Below, in pieces: positions 7,860 through 16,861 of a stretch of 64,000 bases of DNA. Position 1 is the first letter of the stretch; the number at the start of each line of letters is the position of its first letter. The stretch lies in NCBI RefSeq assembly GCF_001279585.1, contig NZ_LGEC01000002.1, positions 261,584 to 325,583 of the forward strand, in the 5' to 3' direction. The stretch comes from Nocardiopsis sp. NRRL B-16309. GTDB taxonomy: Bacteria > Actinomycetota > Actinomycetes > Streptosporangiales > Streptosporangiaceae. The notes beneath the pieces were generated by a model that searched no databases, was not told the DNA's origin, and worked only from the letters and a program-made list of their open reading frames with translations. A program made the translations under genes and the position numbers.

Positions 7860-7917
7860 CCAGGAGGCCCGTCGGGGCGTCCGGCACTCGGCCGGAAAGC
7901 CCCGACGGGCCTCCTGG
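7860..7917. terminator. long bidirectional hairpin between convergent genes
   Basis: A perfect 19-bp stem (7860-7878 with 7899-7917) encloses a 20-nt loop that itself holds a 6-bp hairpin TCCGGC-ACTCG-GCCGGA. It lies between the DUF262 stop and the mmpL stop, so it can end transcription from both sides. No T tract is present, as is common in actinobacteria. Confidence 0.8.
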
Positions 7918-7943
7918 TGTCCTCGCGAGGGGCCCGCGGCCGG

Positions 7944-10544
7944 TCAGCGCCGGCCGGACTCGATCCTCTCGTCGGCGTCCGCCGTACCGGTGCCCGCTTC
8001 AGCGGCGGGTGCGGTCTCGTCCGCGCCGGCGCCCTCCTCGGTGCCGGCCGACCGCCGCGCGTGGTCGCGCTCCAGCGAGGAGCCCTCGACGTCGATGTCG
8101 GGCATGATCCGGTCCAACCACCGGGGCAGCCACCAGGCCGCGTCGCCCGCCAGGTGCATCACCGCGGGGATGAGCAGCATGCGGACCACGAAGGCATCGA
8201 TGAGGACGCCGAAGGCGAGCGCGAATCCGACCGAGCTGATCATCATCGTCTCGGAGAAGATGAACCCGCCGAACACCGAGATCATGATGATCGCCGCGGC
8301 CGTGACGACCGCGCGTCCGGCGCGGAAGCCCTGCACGACGGCGATCCGCGACGGACTGCCGTGCGTGTAGGCCTCGCGCATCCCCGTGCCGATGAACAGC
8401 ATGTAGTCCATCGCCAGGCCGAACAGGATGCCCACCAGCAGCGTGGGCAGGAAGTTCAGGACCGGCCCCGGCTCCTGCAGCCCGATGAGCCCGCCGAGCC
8501 AGCCCCACTGGTACACGGCGACCACACCGCCGAGCGCGGCGAAGTAGGACAGGATGAAGCCCAGCGTGGCCACGACCGGCACGAGGACCGACCGGAACAC
8601 CAGCAGCAGGATCACCAGCGACAGGCCCACGACCACCGCGAGGTAGGTCGGCAGGGCCTCGCTGAGCGTCTCGGAGATGTCGATGTTGCCGCTGGCCATG
8701 CCGGCCACTCCGAGCGTCCCGGTGCCGTGGATCGGCTCCAGGTCCCGCAGGGTGTGCACCAGCGCCTCGGTGGACTCGCTGGCCGGACCGTCCACCGGGA
8801 CGACCTGGAAGATGGCCCGGGTCTGGTCGTCGGAGACCCCGATCGGGGCCACCGCGGCGACGCCGTCCTGGGCGTGGATCGCGTCGGCGATCTCGTACTG
8901 GTACCGCTCCGCGTTGTCCTCGGCCGCCTCGGCAGCCTCGTCGCTGGGGCCGCCGGGCAGCGTGGCGGCGACCAGCAGGGTGCCGTTCTGGCCGTCCCCG
9001 AAGCTCTCGGCGATGATGGAGTAGGCCTGGTACTGGGTGGACTCGGCGGGCTGTGAGGAGCCGTCGGGCATCCCCACCCGCAGGTCCAGGGCGGGCAGTG
9101 CGATGACGCCGAGCGCCGCGATCGCCAGTGCGGCGCGGCCGAGAGCCCCGGCGGTCGACATCGGCCGGACTCCCGTGTCAGTGCCCGTCTCAGCGCCGTC
9201 GGCCGGGCTCTCGTCCGGCTCAGCGGCACCGGCGGCCGCACCGCCCCCGGCCGTCCCGGCGGCGACGCGGTCGCGCTCACGGCGGGAGAGGATGCGCGTG
9301 CCCACCAGCGACAGCAGCGCCGGGACGAGGGTCACCGCGATCAGCACCGCGACCGTGACGGCGATGGCGCCCACACTGCCCATGAGGCCGAGGAAGCCGA
9401 TGCCGGTCAGGTTCAGACCGAGCAGGGCGACCAGGACGGTGGTACCGGCGAAGACCACGGCGTTGCCCGCGGTGCCGTTGGCCAGCCCGATGGACTCGGG
9501 CACGCCGAGCCCCTCCTTGAGCTGGCGGCGGTGCCGGTTGACGATGAACAGCGCGTAGTCGATGCCGACCGCCAGTCCGAGCATCAGTCCGAGGATCGGC
9601 GTCACCGTCGCGATCTCGAGCACGCTGGACAGCGACATCGCGGCCAGGGTGGCGATCCCGACGCCGATCAGGGCGGTCACCAGCGGGAGCCCGGCGCCGA
9701 CCAGGGTGCCGAGCATGACCACCAGGACGATGCCCGCGACGATGACACCGACCACCTCGGCGGCGCTGACGAGGCTCGGCAGCGCCATCGCGATGTCGTC
9801 ACCGAAGTCGACCGTGGTACCCGCCACCGGATCATCCTCGAAGACCGCCATCACGGCGTCCTTGGTCTCCTGGGAGACCTCCTCCTGGCTCTCGGTGAAG
9901 GCCACGTTGACCAGCGCGGTCGTGCCGTCCTCGGAGACCGTGCGGATCCCGGAGGCCATCTCGATCATGGCCTCGCCCCGTGCGAGGTCCTCGTCACCGG
10001 CCTCCAGCTCCTCCAGTCCGGCGTCGATCTCGGCCTGCTGGGCGTCGAAGGCGGCCTCGGTCTGCTCGTCGAGCGGTCCGGCGGCCTCGGCCTGCTCGCG
10101 GCTCTCGTCGAGCTGTGCCTGGCCCTCCTCGAGTTCGGCGCGTCCCGCCTCGCTCTCCTCGCGCCCCTCTTCGAGGAGGTCGGCCTGTTCGGCGCGCTCC
10201 TCCTCGGTCGCGAACGGGTCGATGACGTCCTCGACGCCGGAGACCTCGGCGGCGGTGTCGACGCGCTCGCTGATCTCCGTCCGCTGTTCCTCGGTGAGGG
10301 CGGCGCCGTCCTCGCTCTGGTAGACGACGGTGCCCCTGCCGCCGCTCATCGCGGGAAACTCCGACTTGAGGCTCTGGTTCACCTCGTCGGTGGGTGTGCC
10401 GGGGATGGAGAAGCTGTCCTCCAGCTCACCGGAGAAGAGGGCGTAGGCGGTCCCCGCCGACACCAGGAGTGCCAGCCAGATCGCGATGACGGTGCGGGCG
10501 CGTCTGGCCGACGTACGCCCGAGCCGATAGAGAAGTTCAGCCAT
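7944..10544 (-). CDS. MMPL/RND-family transporter
   Basis: An 866-residue membrane protein with two RND-type halves. TM1 is near residue 20, followed by a large extracellular domain with a Glu-rich coiled coil (about residues 105-200). A bundle of five helices at about 255-385 includes the RND motif GIDYALFIVNRHR. After a Ser/Ala/Asp-rich loop at 400-470 the second half repeats the plan and ends with a second bundle (AMDYMLFIGTGMREAY). MMPL proteins export lipids, siderophores or drugs using proton motive force. The ATG at 10544 has AGGGA 5 nt upstream; TTG 10556 is an alternative. It lies 39 bp after tetR in the same orientation, so the two probably form one repressor-controlled operon. Confidence 0.9.
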   Translation of the reverse strand: MAELLYRLGRTSARRARTVIAIWLALLVSAGTAYALFSGELEDSFSIPGTPTDEVNQSLKSEFPAMSGGRGTVVYQSEDGAALTEEQRTEISERVDTAAEVSGVEDVIDPFATEEERAEQADLLEEGREESEAGRAELEEGQAQLDESREQAEAAGPLDEQTEAAFDAQQAEIDAGLEELEAGDEDLARGEAMIEMASGIRTVSEDGTTALVNVAFTESQEEVSQETKDAVMAVFEDDPVAGTTVDFGDDIAMALPSLVSAAEVVGVIVAGIVLVVMLGTLVGAGLPLVTALIGVGIATLAAMSLSSVLEIATVTPILGLMLGLAVGIDYALFIVNRHRRQLKEGLGVPESIGLANGTAGNAVVFAGTTVLVALLGLNLTGIGFLGLMGSVGAIAVTVAVLIAVTLVPALLSLVGTRILSRRERDRVAAGTAGGGAAAGAAEPDESPADGAETGTDTGVRPMSTAGALGRAALAIAALGVIALPALDLRVGMPDGSSQPAESTQYQAYSIIAESFGDGQNGTLLVAATLPGGPSDEAAEAAEDNAERYQYEIADAIHAQDGVAAVAPIGVSDDQTRAIFQVVPVDGPASESTEALVHTLRDLEPIHGTGTLGVAGMASGNIDISETLSEALPTYLAVVVGLSLVILLLVFRSVLVPVVATLGFILSYFAALGGVVAVYQWGWLGGLIGLQEPGPVLNFLPTLLVGILFGLAMDYMLFIGTGMREAYTHGSPSRIAVVQGFRAGRAVVTAAAIIMISVFGGFIFSETMMISSVGFALAFGVLIDAFVVRMLLIPAVMHLAGDAAWWLPRWLDRIMPDIDVEGSSLERDHARRSAGTEEGAGADETAPAAEAGTGTADADERIESGRR

Positions 10545-10583
10545 GGTTCCCTGCAAACGGAGTGGGTGGGGTGAGCGGTGGGC

Positions 10584-11258
10584 TCAGGAGTCGCCGGTGC
10601 GGGCGGTCAGGGCCCCGAACCCGGCGCGGTTGACGGAGATCATGCGTTCCAGGAGCCGGTCCCAGACACGGCGGGACTCGACGGAGTCGACGCCTCCGGT
10701 GCTCTGCTCCCAGTGGCGGACCACCACGAGGGCTCCGCCGACCAGCGCGCCGCACATCAGGTCGGCCTCCAGCGGGTCGGCGGCGGGGTGGTGGCGCAGG
10801 GTGATGGCGGCCATCCGGATGCCGAGGTCGCTGACCGCGCGCTCGAAGAGCACCGCCTGGCGGGCACTGCGCCGACCGTCGTCGGGCCCGAAGATCCGGG
10901 TGAGCTCGGTGATGGTGGTGACCAGGTCGGTGGCCCGCAGGGCCCCGGCCAGCTGGTCGAACATCGAGGAGTCGCCGGGGCGGTCGGCCGCCGACGCCTC
11001 GAAGTTGGCGTCGACGTTGTCGAGGACCGCGCCGAGCATCTCGTGGAAGACCTCGACGGTGATGTCGTCCACCGTCGTGAAGTGGTTGAACACCGTCCGA
11101 CGGGAGACGTCGGCGCGGGCCGCGAGCTGGTCGACGGTGAAGTCCGTGCCGCCGATCTCGGTCATCAGCTCCGCCGCCGCCGTGACGATGGCCCGGCGGT
11201 GCCTCGCCTTGAGGGCCTCCCTGCGATCGGACGCGGGCGGGCGCTGTCGGTCTGCCAT
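10584..11258 (-). CDS. TetR-family transcriptional repressor
   Basis: A 224-residue regulator. The N-terminal HTH is clear: RAIVTAAAELMTEIGGTDFTVDQLAARADVSRRTVFNHFTTVDD (residues 22-68, given in parts: helix-turn-helix at VDQLAARADVSRRTVFNHF). The C-terminal ligand domain is helical and variable. It precedes mmpL by 39 bp. Two tandem operators and a leaderless promoter lie immediately upstream, so it most likely represses itself and the transporter and is released by an exported substrate. Confidence 0.92.
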   Translation of the reverse strand: MADRQRPPASDRREALKARHRRAIVTAAAELMTEIGGTDFTVDQLAARADVSRRTVFNHFTTVDDITVEVFHEMLGAVLDNVDANFEASAADRPGDSSMFDQLAGALRATDLVTTITELTRIFGPDDGRRSARQAVLFERAVSDLGIRMAAITLRHHPAADPLEADLMCGALVGGALVVVRHWEQSTGGVDSVESRRVWDRLLERMISVNRAGFGALTARTGDS

Positions 11259-11264
11259 GCCACC

Positions 11265-11310
11265 AGGCTAGAGACGTGGATGCACTCAGTGCAACGACGC
11301 ACTCAGTGCA
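11265..11310 (-). promoter_or_regulatory. tetR-mmpL promoter with two tandem TetR operators
   Basis: On the minus strand TTGCAC (-35), an 18-nt spacer and TAGCCT (-10, complement of 11265-11270) stand 6 nt before the tetR ATG, so the transcript should be leaderless. The pseudopalindrome TGCACTCAGTGCA at 11281-11293 recurs as GCACTCAGTGCA at 11299-11310, centres 18 bp apart. One copy overlaps the -35. Confidence 0.75.
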
Positions 11311-11649
11311 ACCAGTCACACCGGGCGGCCATCGGCCCCCTCCGGCCCCGTCCAGCTCGATCCGGGTCCCGGGCGGGGCCGGCCGGGTCGTTCCAGCAGG
11401 CACCCGTGACCGCCCGCTGCGGCCCCGTCCCACCTCGAAGAACCCATCGAAATGGGGCCGCCCCGCCGGTCGTCCCGGACCCACCCGGGTCGGTTCCCGG
11501 CGCTCTCGGAGTGACGGGAGGGTGAACGGACGCGGGGACGACGGTGGCCGACTGGACACCGCAGCCCCTGCGGCGCAAGGATCGGAGGCTCACGGACCCG
11601 AGTCCGTCCGACATACGTGGATGTACGACGTCTCCCAGAAGGGATGGGC
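11311..11649. other. non-coding gap upstream of the STAND NTPase gene
   Basis: Beyond the TetR operators, about 340 bp hold no gene. The open frames here show no codon bias. A promoter for the downstream plus-strand gene is expected but not clearly recognisable. Confidence 0.4.
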
Positions 11650-14600
11650 GTGAACAGGCTCCCCCTCCCCCGGGCCGAAGCCGATCCCCCGGCCCCCCGC
11701 GTGCTGCGTCCGAGCCGGATCGGACTCGCCGCGGGCCTCCTGGTCCTCGGTCTGGGCACGGCCCTGCAGGGGATACCGGACCTCGTGCCCGACGGCGGCG
11801 GTCCCCTGGTCCTGGGCCTGAGCGCCCTCGGCGCCGGAATGGTCGCCGTCGCCGGATGGCTCCTCGAACGCCCCGCCGGTGAGGCCCGCCCTTCTGGGGA
11901 GGGGCCCGCGATCCGTCGGCGGCTGCCACCGCCCAGTGACTACTTCACCGGCCACGCCGACCTCATGGCGGAGCTGCTGCGCGCGTTCGACCGCTACCCG
12001 CGCAGCGGCCCCCGCCGCCTGGTCAGCCGCCCGGCGTGGACGTCCCGGCTGCGGCGCTCGCGGAGCCCGTTGACCATCGCGGTCACCGGCGAGGGCGGCA
12101 CCGGCAAGAGCCAGCTGGTCGCACAGATCGTGCACCGCGTGGCGGACCGCTTCCCCGACGGCACGCTGGAGTTCCAGCTCTACGGCGACCTCGTGCACGA
12201 CGGAACCGACGGCGGCCGCGCACGTGGCGCCCCGCGCGGGTCCGCGCGCGACGCGGGCCGACGGCTGCTGCGCGCGTGGCTGACCCGCGGCGGCGCCGAC
12301 CGCCGCGACGACGGCGACGAGACCGACCCGATCGGTCCGGTGCGCCGCGATCCCCGCCGGCCCGAGGACGTCCTCGTGCAGATGCTCGCCGAGATCGGCG
12401 CCACTCCCCCGGCGGGGGCCTCCCTCGACGAGCTGAGCGTACTGTGGCGGACCGCGACCGAGCACCGCAGGCTCCTCCTCGTCCTGGACAACGCCGAGGA
12501 CTTCGCCCAGGTGGAGCCGCTCCTGCCCTACGGTGACCGGTGCGCGGTCCTGATCACCAGCCGGGACGACTTCCGCGACGCCTCCCCGTACGTGCTGCGC
12601 CGCCACCTGGACCCGTTGTCCCCCGAGACGGGCCTGCGGCTGCTGGAGCGGTTCGTGGACGAGTCCCCGTACCCGCTCACGGCCGACGAGCGCGCCGTGC
12701 TCCCCGACATCGTCGCCGCCTGCCACGGATTCCCCCTGGCGCTGTGCCTCATGGGCCGGCGGATCTCCGCGGGGCGGGGGCCGGGCGCCACCGACCTCCT
12801 CCGGCACATGAACGACCCCATCCTGCGCTGGACGGTTCCGGGGCTGCAGGCCATCGCCCGGTCGTTCGCGTTCGGACTGGGGCAGTGCGAGCCCCGGGAG
12901 CGGCTGCTCCTGCACCGGTTGGCCGGTGCCGGGCTGACGACCTTCACGGCGTGGTCGGCGGCCGCCCTGCTGGGCGTGACCGAGGACGAGGCCAAGCCGC
13001 TGCTGGTCCGGATGAGCCATCGCTACCTGGTGACGTTCCTCTACGAGGCGGGCGGCTTCGACCGCTACCAGCTGCACGACCACGTCCGCGACACCCTGTT
13101 GTCGGTGGGCCCGCACCTGCTCGGCGTCCCGGAGGAGGAGCGGGCGGACTGGTCGCAGGAGGCGCTGGTTCCGGCGGTGGACCGGCTGCTGAAGGCGTTC
13201 GTCGCGATCGCGGAGGCGGCGGCGCGCCGGGCCGCGCCCCATGAGTGGAGCTTCGGCGGCTCCCTCCCGGTCCGGGCCGAACCCGCCGAGCGCCGGGGAG
13301 GCACCGGACGCGGCGAACGCGGTGGAGGCGGCGCACCAGGAGGACGCGGCACGGCTCCGCTCCCCTCCCTCGCCGTCCCCGGAACCGGCCACCCCGACGA
13401 CGACTCCGTGCCCGGCGGTCCCCGCACCCCCGGCCGTCCGGCCCCGCCCGCCGATCCCGCCTCCTGGCTGGAGACCGAGCGCCAGGGGTTCGAGGTCTGC
13501 TTCCAGTGGACGGACCTGCGCGACCGCGCCGAGGACGGGTGGCGGCTGCGACGGGCCTTCTCCGTCCTGTGCCGGGCCGCACGCACCCACTGGGGCGCGA
13601 TGCGCGAGGCCACCCAGCGGGCCACCGCGCTCGCGCTGGAGCTGGGCGACCCGTTCGCCTACGGGGTCTCGCTGCTCGACCGGGCGGAGGTGGCCAGCGG
13701 ACACGGTGACCACGACACCGGATACGAGCGCGCCCTGACCGCCCTCTACGTCCTGGACCAGCTGCCGTCGGTGGATCCGCGCTGGCGGGCCCGGGCGCAC
13801 AAGGTCATCGGGGTGAACCTGTACCGCCGCGGCGACCTGGACGACGGCCGGGCCGAGATCGAGGAGGCCGTGCGGATCTTCTCCGACCACGGCGACCGCT
13901 GGTGGCAGGTGCGCTCCCTGTGCAACCTGGCCGAGGTCGACCGCTTCCAGGGGCACCAGGACCGGGCCTACGCGCTGATCACCCGCGCCGAGGAGCTGCT
14001 CGTCGGCTCCCAGGACGGGGTGGAGCTCTGGGCGCGGGTCCAGCTCCAGAAGGGCGAGGTCCTGCGGCTGCGCGGGTACGCGCTGCACGCCTGGTTCGTG
14101 CTGGACGACGAGCGCGACCGGCTCACCGGGGACGCGCGCGGCACCTGGCTGCACGCCCGCTACCTGCGCAGCCTGGGGCAGTTGCCGACCAACCAGCTCA
14201 ACCAGGAGGCCCGTGAGTGCGAGCTGCTGCACTCCCCCGCCCACGAGCGCGAGCGGCGCCGCCTGAGCGCGCGCGATCCGCGGTGGCACGAGGAGCAGGC
14301 GGCCAGGGTGGCCGGGCTCTTCGCGGACGGAGGCCGGGAGTACGCCGCCCGGTTCGCGGACGTGGCCGAGGCACGAGGGTTCCTGCGCCGCCGCCCGCGG
14401 CTGCGCGACTCGTGGCAGGTCACGGACCAGATCGCCCGTCTGCGGCGGGCCGAGGCCGACTTCACCAACATCGGTGACGACTGGGGCCGCTGGCGCACGT
14501 GCCTGGTGCTCGGCCAGACACTGATGGCCCAGGACCGGACACGCGGCAAGGAGGACATGCTCCGGGCCGCCGAGGGCTTCCGGGCCCTGGGCGACAAGTG

Positions 14601-14979
14601 GTGGCACGCCCGGGCCCTGCGGATGGCGGCGGAGTCCCTGCACCAGGCCGACCGCCTGGCCGAGGCCGAGGAGCTGGCGGGGATCGCGGTGGAGGGCTAC
14701 CGGGGCCTGCGCCACCGGTCGGGCCAGTTGCGGGCGATGAAGGTCCTGGCGGGCATCCTGACCCGCCGCGACCTGCTGCGGGCGTGGCGCACGCTCACCG
14801 AGGCCGTCCTGCTCGCGGAGGAGGGGGTCCGGCTCGGCGTGGTGCCGCGGTCGCTGCTCCAGGAGATCCGGGACATGCTGCGCACGGTCACCGCGCACGG
14901 GTCGGACCCGTCACTGAGCGGGACGCCGGACCACCGGCCGCACGGACTCCGTCACGGTGAGCACGCCGAGCGGCCCTAG
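11650..14979 (+). CDS. membrane-anchored STAND (NB-ARC-like) NTPase with TPR repeats
   Basis: About 1109 residues. Two predicted transmembrane helices lie near residues 25-43 and 53-72. An NTPase domain follows with Walker A GEGGTGKS near residue 148, Walker B LLLVLDNAED near 280, sensor-like CAVLITSR and the NB-ARC 'HGFPLALCLMG' motif near 360. A winged-helix/helical linker and a Pro/Gly-rich low-complexity stretch near 550-610 precede many TPR-like helical hairpins to the end. The GTG at 11650 has AGAAGGG 6-7 nt upstream; GTG 11617 and ATG 11644 are alternatives. STAND proteins are signal-activated switches. No effector domain is recognised, so the output may be through the membrane segment. 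Its regulation is not visible. Confidence 0.8.
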   Translation: MNRLPLPRAEADPPAPRVLRPSRIGLAAGLLVLGLGTALQGIPDLVPDGGGPLVLGLSALGAGMVAVAGWLLERPAGEARPSGEGPAIRRRLPPPSDYFTGHADLMAELLRAFDRYPRSGPRRLVSRPAWTSRLRRSRSPLTIAVTGEGGTGKSQLVAQIVHRVADRFPDGTLEFQLYGDLVHDGTDGGRARGAPRGSARDAGRRLLRAWLTRGGADRRDDGDETDPIGPVRRDPRRPEDVLVQMLAEIGATPPAGASLDELSVLWRTATEHRRLLLVLDNAEDFAQVEPLLPYGDRCAVLITSRDDFRDASPYVLRRHLDPLSPETGLRLLERFVDESPYPLTADERAVLPDIVAACHGFPLALCLMGRRISAGRGPGATDLLRHMNDPILRWTVPGLQAIARSFAFGLGQCEPRERLLLHRLAGAGLTTFTAWSAAALLGVTEDEAKPLLVRMSHRYLVTFLYEAGGFDRYQLHDHVRDTLLSVGPHLLGVPEEERADWSQEALVPAVDRLLKAFVAIAEAAARRAAPHEWSFGGSLPVRAEPAERRGGTGRGERGGGGAPGGRGTAPLPSLAVPGTGHPDDDSVPGGPRTPGRPAPPADPASWLETERQGFEVCFQWTDLRDRAEDGWRLRRAFSVLCRAARTHWGAMREATQRATALALELGDPFAYGVSLLDRAEVASGHGDHDTGYERALTALYVLDQLPSVDPRWRARAHKVIGVNLYRRGDLDDGRAEIEEAVRIFSDHGDRWWQVRSLCNLAEVDRFQGHQDRAYALITRAEELLVGSQDGVELWARVQLQKGEVLRLRGYALHAWFVLDDERDRLTGDARGTWLHARYLRSLGQLPTNQLNQEARECELLHSPAHERERRRLSARDPRWHEEQAARVAGLFADGGREYAARFADVAEARGFLRRRPRLRDSWQVTDQIARLRRAEADFTNIGDDWGRWRTCLVLGQTLMAQDRTRGKEDMLRAAEGFRALGDKWWHARALRMAAESLHQADRLAEAEELAGIAVEGYRGLRHRSGQLRAMKVLAGILTRRDLLRAWRTLTEAVLLAEEGVRLGVVPRSLLQEIRDMLRTVTAHGSDPSLSGTPDHRPHGLRHGEHAERP

Positions 14980-15321
14980 TCTCGGGCCGGGCGAGAGCGT
15001 TCTCCCATGGCGGCGCACGCCCGCGAGGCCGTCCGTGCCGGTTCTCCCGCGGCTGCGCGCGCCCGCGGGCCCGGCCGGTCACACCCTCCCACGAGGGCGC
15101 GCGCCATCAGGCCCGCACGTCCGATCCCGGCCTCCCATGGCGGTGACACCCGTGGAACGCGGATCCCGCTGGGTCCCGCTCTCGGCCGGCACGCGGCCGC
15201 GGGCGCGCCGCCCCGCCCCGGTGCGGGGCGACCGCCAGGTCAGCCCTCACCGCCCTCACGGCCGGCCGGGATCAGTCGGCCCGACCGAAGACCCCAGCGG
15301 GCTGGGCGATCCACGACAGGG
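14980..15321. other. 342-bp gap between convergent genes
   Basis: No gene is supported. The sequence is very GC-rich with several short inverted repeats but no clean terminator. Confidence 0.4.
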
Positions 15322-16497
15322 TCAGGGATCGGTTCCGGGCGGCGGCTCATCGGCGAGTTCGGGGACGACCTCGCGGATGCGGCGGGCGACCTCGTCGAAG
15401 CCGCCCCGCTCCAGGACGTCGATCTGGGCCCGCGCGAACTCCAGCCGACCGGCCCCCTCCCCGACCGAGTCGATCAGGCCGCGGATGATCGCGACCTGCA
15501 CGTCCCGTTCGGCCGCGTCGTGGCCCGGCGTCTCGGCGGGCCACCAGTAACTCTCGAAGCCCTCGCCGTCGACGTCGTTTCCGGGGGCGGGGCCGTCCAA
15601 CCCCGCGAGGTCGTCCAGCGGGTCCACGTCGTCCAGATCGTCCAGGTCCTCAAGGTCGTCCAGACCCTCCAGACCCTCCGTCCCGTCCGGGTCCCGCACC
15701 ACCAGCCGGTCCCCGACACCGCGCGGGTCCCGCACCGCTCCACCCACGCCGCCCTCCGACGGGGACGCGTCCCGACCCGTCCCGGCCGTCCGCGGTGCCG
15801 CTCCGAACCGCTCGGCCTCGATCGCCCGGACCGCGTCCCGCACCTCGCGGTCCTTGCGCAGTCCCGCCAGCGAACGCAGCCGCTCGGCGTCCTCCTCCGG
15901 CAGCCGCAGCTCCACGTCCTCGGCCCACACCACGATCCCGGCGCCCGTGACCGCCGTCTCCACGGCCAGCCGGGCCGCCAGGTCGTACTCGGCCACCCCG
16001 TGGTCGCCCGGTTCGGTGCCACGGACCAGCTCGGCGGCCCTGGTCACCACCGCGTGCACGGCCGGGGCCACGGGGTTGCGCAGGCTCAGGTCCACATGAC
16101 CGTTCCAGCGCCAGTGCACGACTCCCGCGAAGACCAGGTCGTAGTCCTCCACGGCGCTGGGCAGCGCCACCGGCCGGATCCGCCGGCCGGCACCGGCCGG
16201 GACGGCGGAGCGCTCGCCCCGCCCGGAAGGCTCGGACCCAGACTCGGGCTCGCCCTCCGCGGCACGCACGCCGGAAACCCCGGTCCGCGCTCTGACCTGG
16301 GCGTGGGCCCTCGCACGCAGCACGACGGCGGCCACGGCCAGCAGCACGAGCGGGGCCCACAGGAGCGTCCACCGACCGATGACCGGGTACAGGGCCAGGG
16401 GTACGAGTACCACCACGGCACCTGCGGCCACGAGTCGTGTCCTGGCGGCGGGAGGGACGGGGGTGAAGGGAGTGACGGGGGCCTCCTCTCGCGGCAC
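15322..16497 (-). CDS. hypothetical membrane protein with Asp/Leu repeats
   Basis: About 391 residues from the GTG at 16497 (the frame is open to 16572, but that extension is Arg/Pro-rich and looks non-coding). Two adjacent transmembrane helices near residues 20-62 (VAAGAVVVLVPLALYPVIG and LLWAPLVLLAVAAVVL) are followed by a cytoplasmic domain. That domain has 'VEDYDLVFAGVVHWRW' and a helical, alanine-rich part that vaguely recalls SPFH/PHB-type proteins. A run of L-D-D/L-E-D repeats lies near residue 280 and a helical tail ends it. No family is recognised. A good RBS (GAGAGGAGG) precedes a GTC codon, so the true start is uncertain. Confidence 0.6.
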   Translation of the reverse strand: MPREEAPVTPFTPVPPAARTRLVAAGAVVVLVPLALYPVIGRWTLLWAPLVLLAVAAVVLRARAHAQVRARTGVSGVRAAEGEPESGSEPSGRGERSAVPAGAGRRIRPVALPSAVEDYDLVFAGVVHWRWNGHVDLSLRNPVAPAVHAVVTRAAELVRGTEPGDHGVAEYDLAARLAVETAVTGAGIVVWAEDVELRLPEEDAERLRSLAGLRKDREVRDAVRAIEAERFGAAPRTAGTGRDASPSEGGVGGAVRDPRGVGDRLVVRDPDGTEGLEGLDDLEDLDDLDDVDPLDDLAGLDGPAPGNDVDGEGFESYWWPAETPGHDAAERDVQVAIIRGLIDSVGEGAGRLEFARAQIDVLERGGFDEVARRIREVVPELADEPPPGTDP

Positions 16498-16861
16498 GGC
16501 CGGCGGGGACCGGGCACAGCGGGTGACCGGACACGGTGGAGGGGGTCGCGCACACGGCCGTGCGGGGAACACGGCGCTGCCGACCGGGATGTGTCCGTAC
16601 CGACAGTGTGCCCGAGTTCCCGAGTGCGTGCGCCATGAACCGCCCAGTCCGCGCCGGGCCGCCGGGGCCCGATTCGACGGGAAGGCGAACTCCCGGACAA
16701 GGGAACGTGACGGGCGGCATCAGAATGGGCGAACTCCGGTCGCCGAGTCGCCTTGGTTGTCGCCGTCGGTCGCCCGAACATAACAGGATCAGTTCATCGC
16801 TTCCGTGGCCGACTCCCCCGCGGCCCGTCCTCGACGCCGAATCCGCTCCGGAGCCCACCGC
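16498..16861. other. 364-bp divergent intergenic region
   Basis: The region lies between the minus-strand membrane protein and the plus-strand acyltransferase. It must hold both promoters, but no clear -35/-10 pair is seen. The segment around 16750-16800 is the least GC-rich part. Confidence 0.35.

Noticed and set aside
7812..10574. plus-strand frames opposite mmpL
   Set aside because: Repetitive His/Asp/Gln/Arg composition from antisense of Val/Leu/Ala-rich membrane helices.
11590..14898. 1102-residue minus-strand open frame
   Set aside because: Exact antisense of the STAND NTPase; rich in Gln, Pro and His with no motif, typical of antisense frames at this GC content.
15007..16638. 543-residue plus-strand frame
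   Set aside because: Opposite the membrane protein with two TMs and sensible codon bias; the plus frame is Arg/His/Gly-rich without domains.
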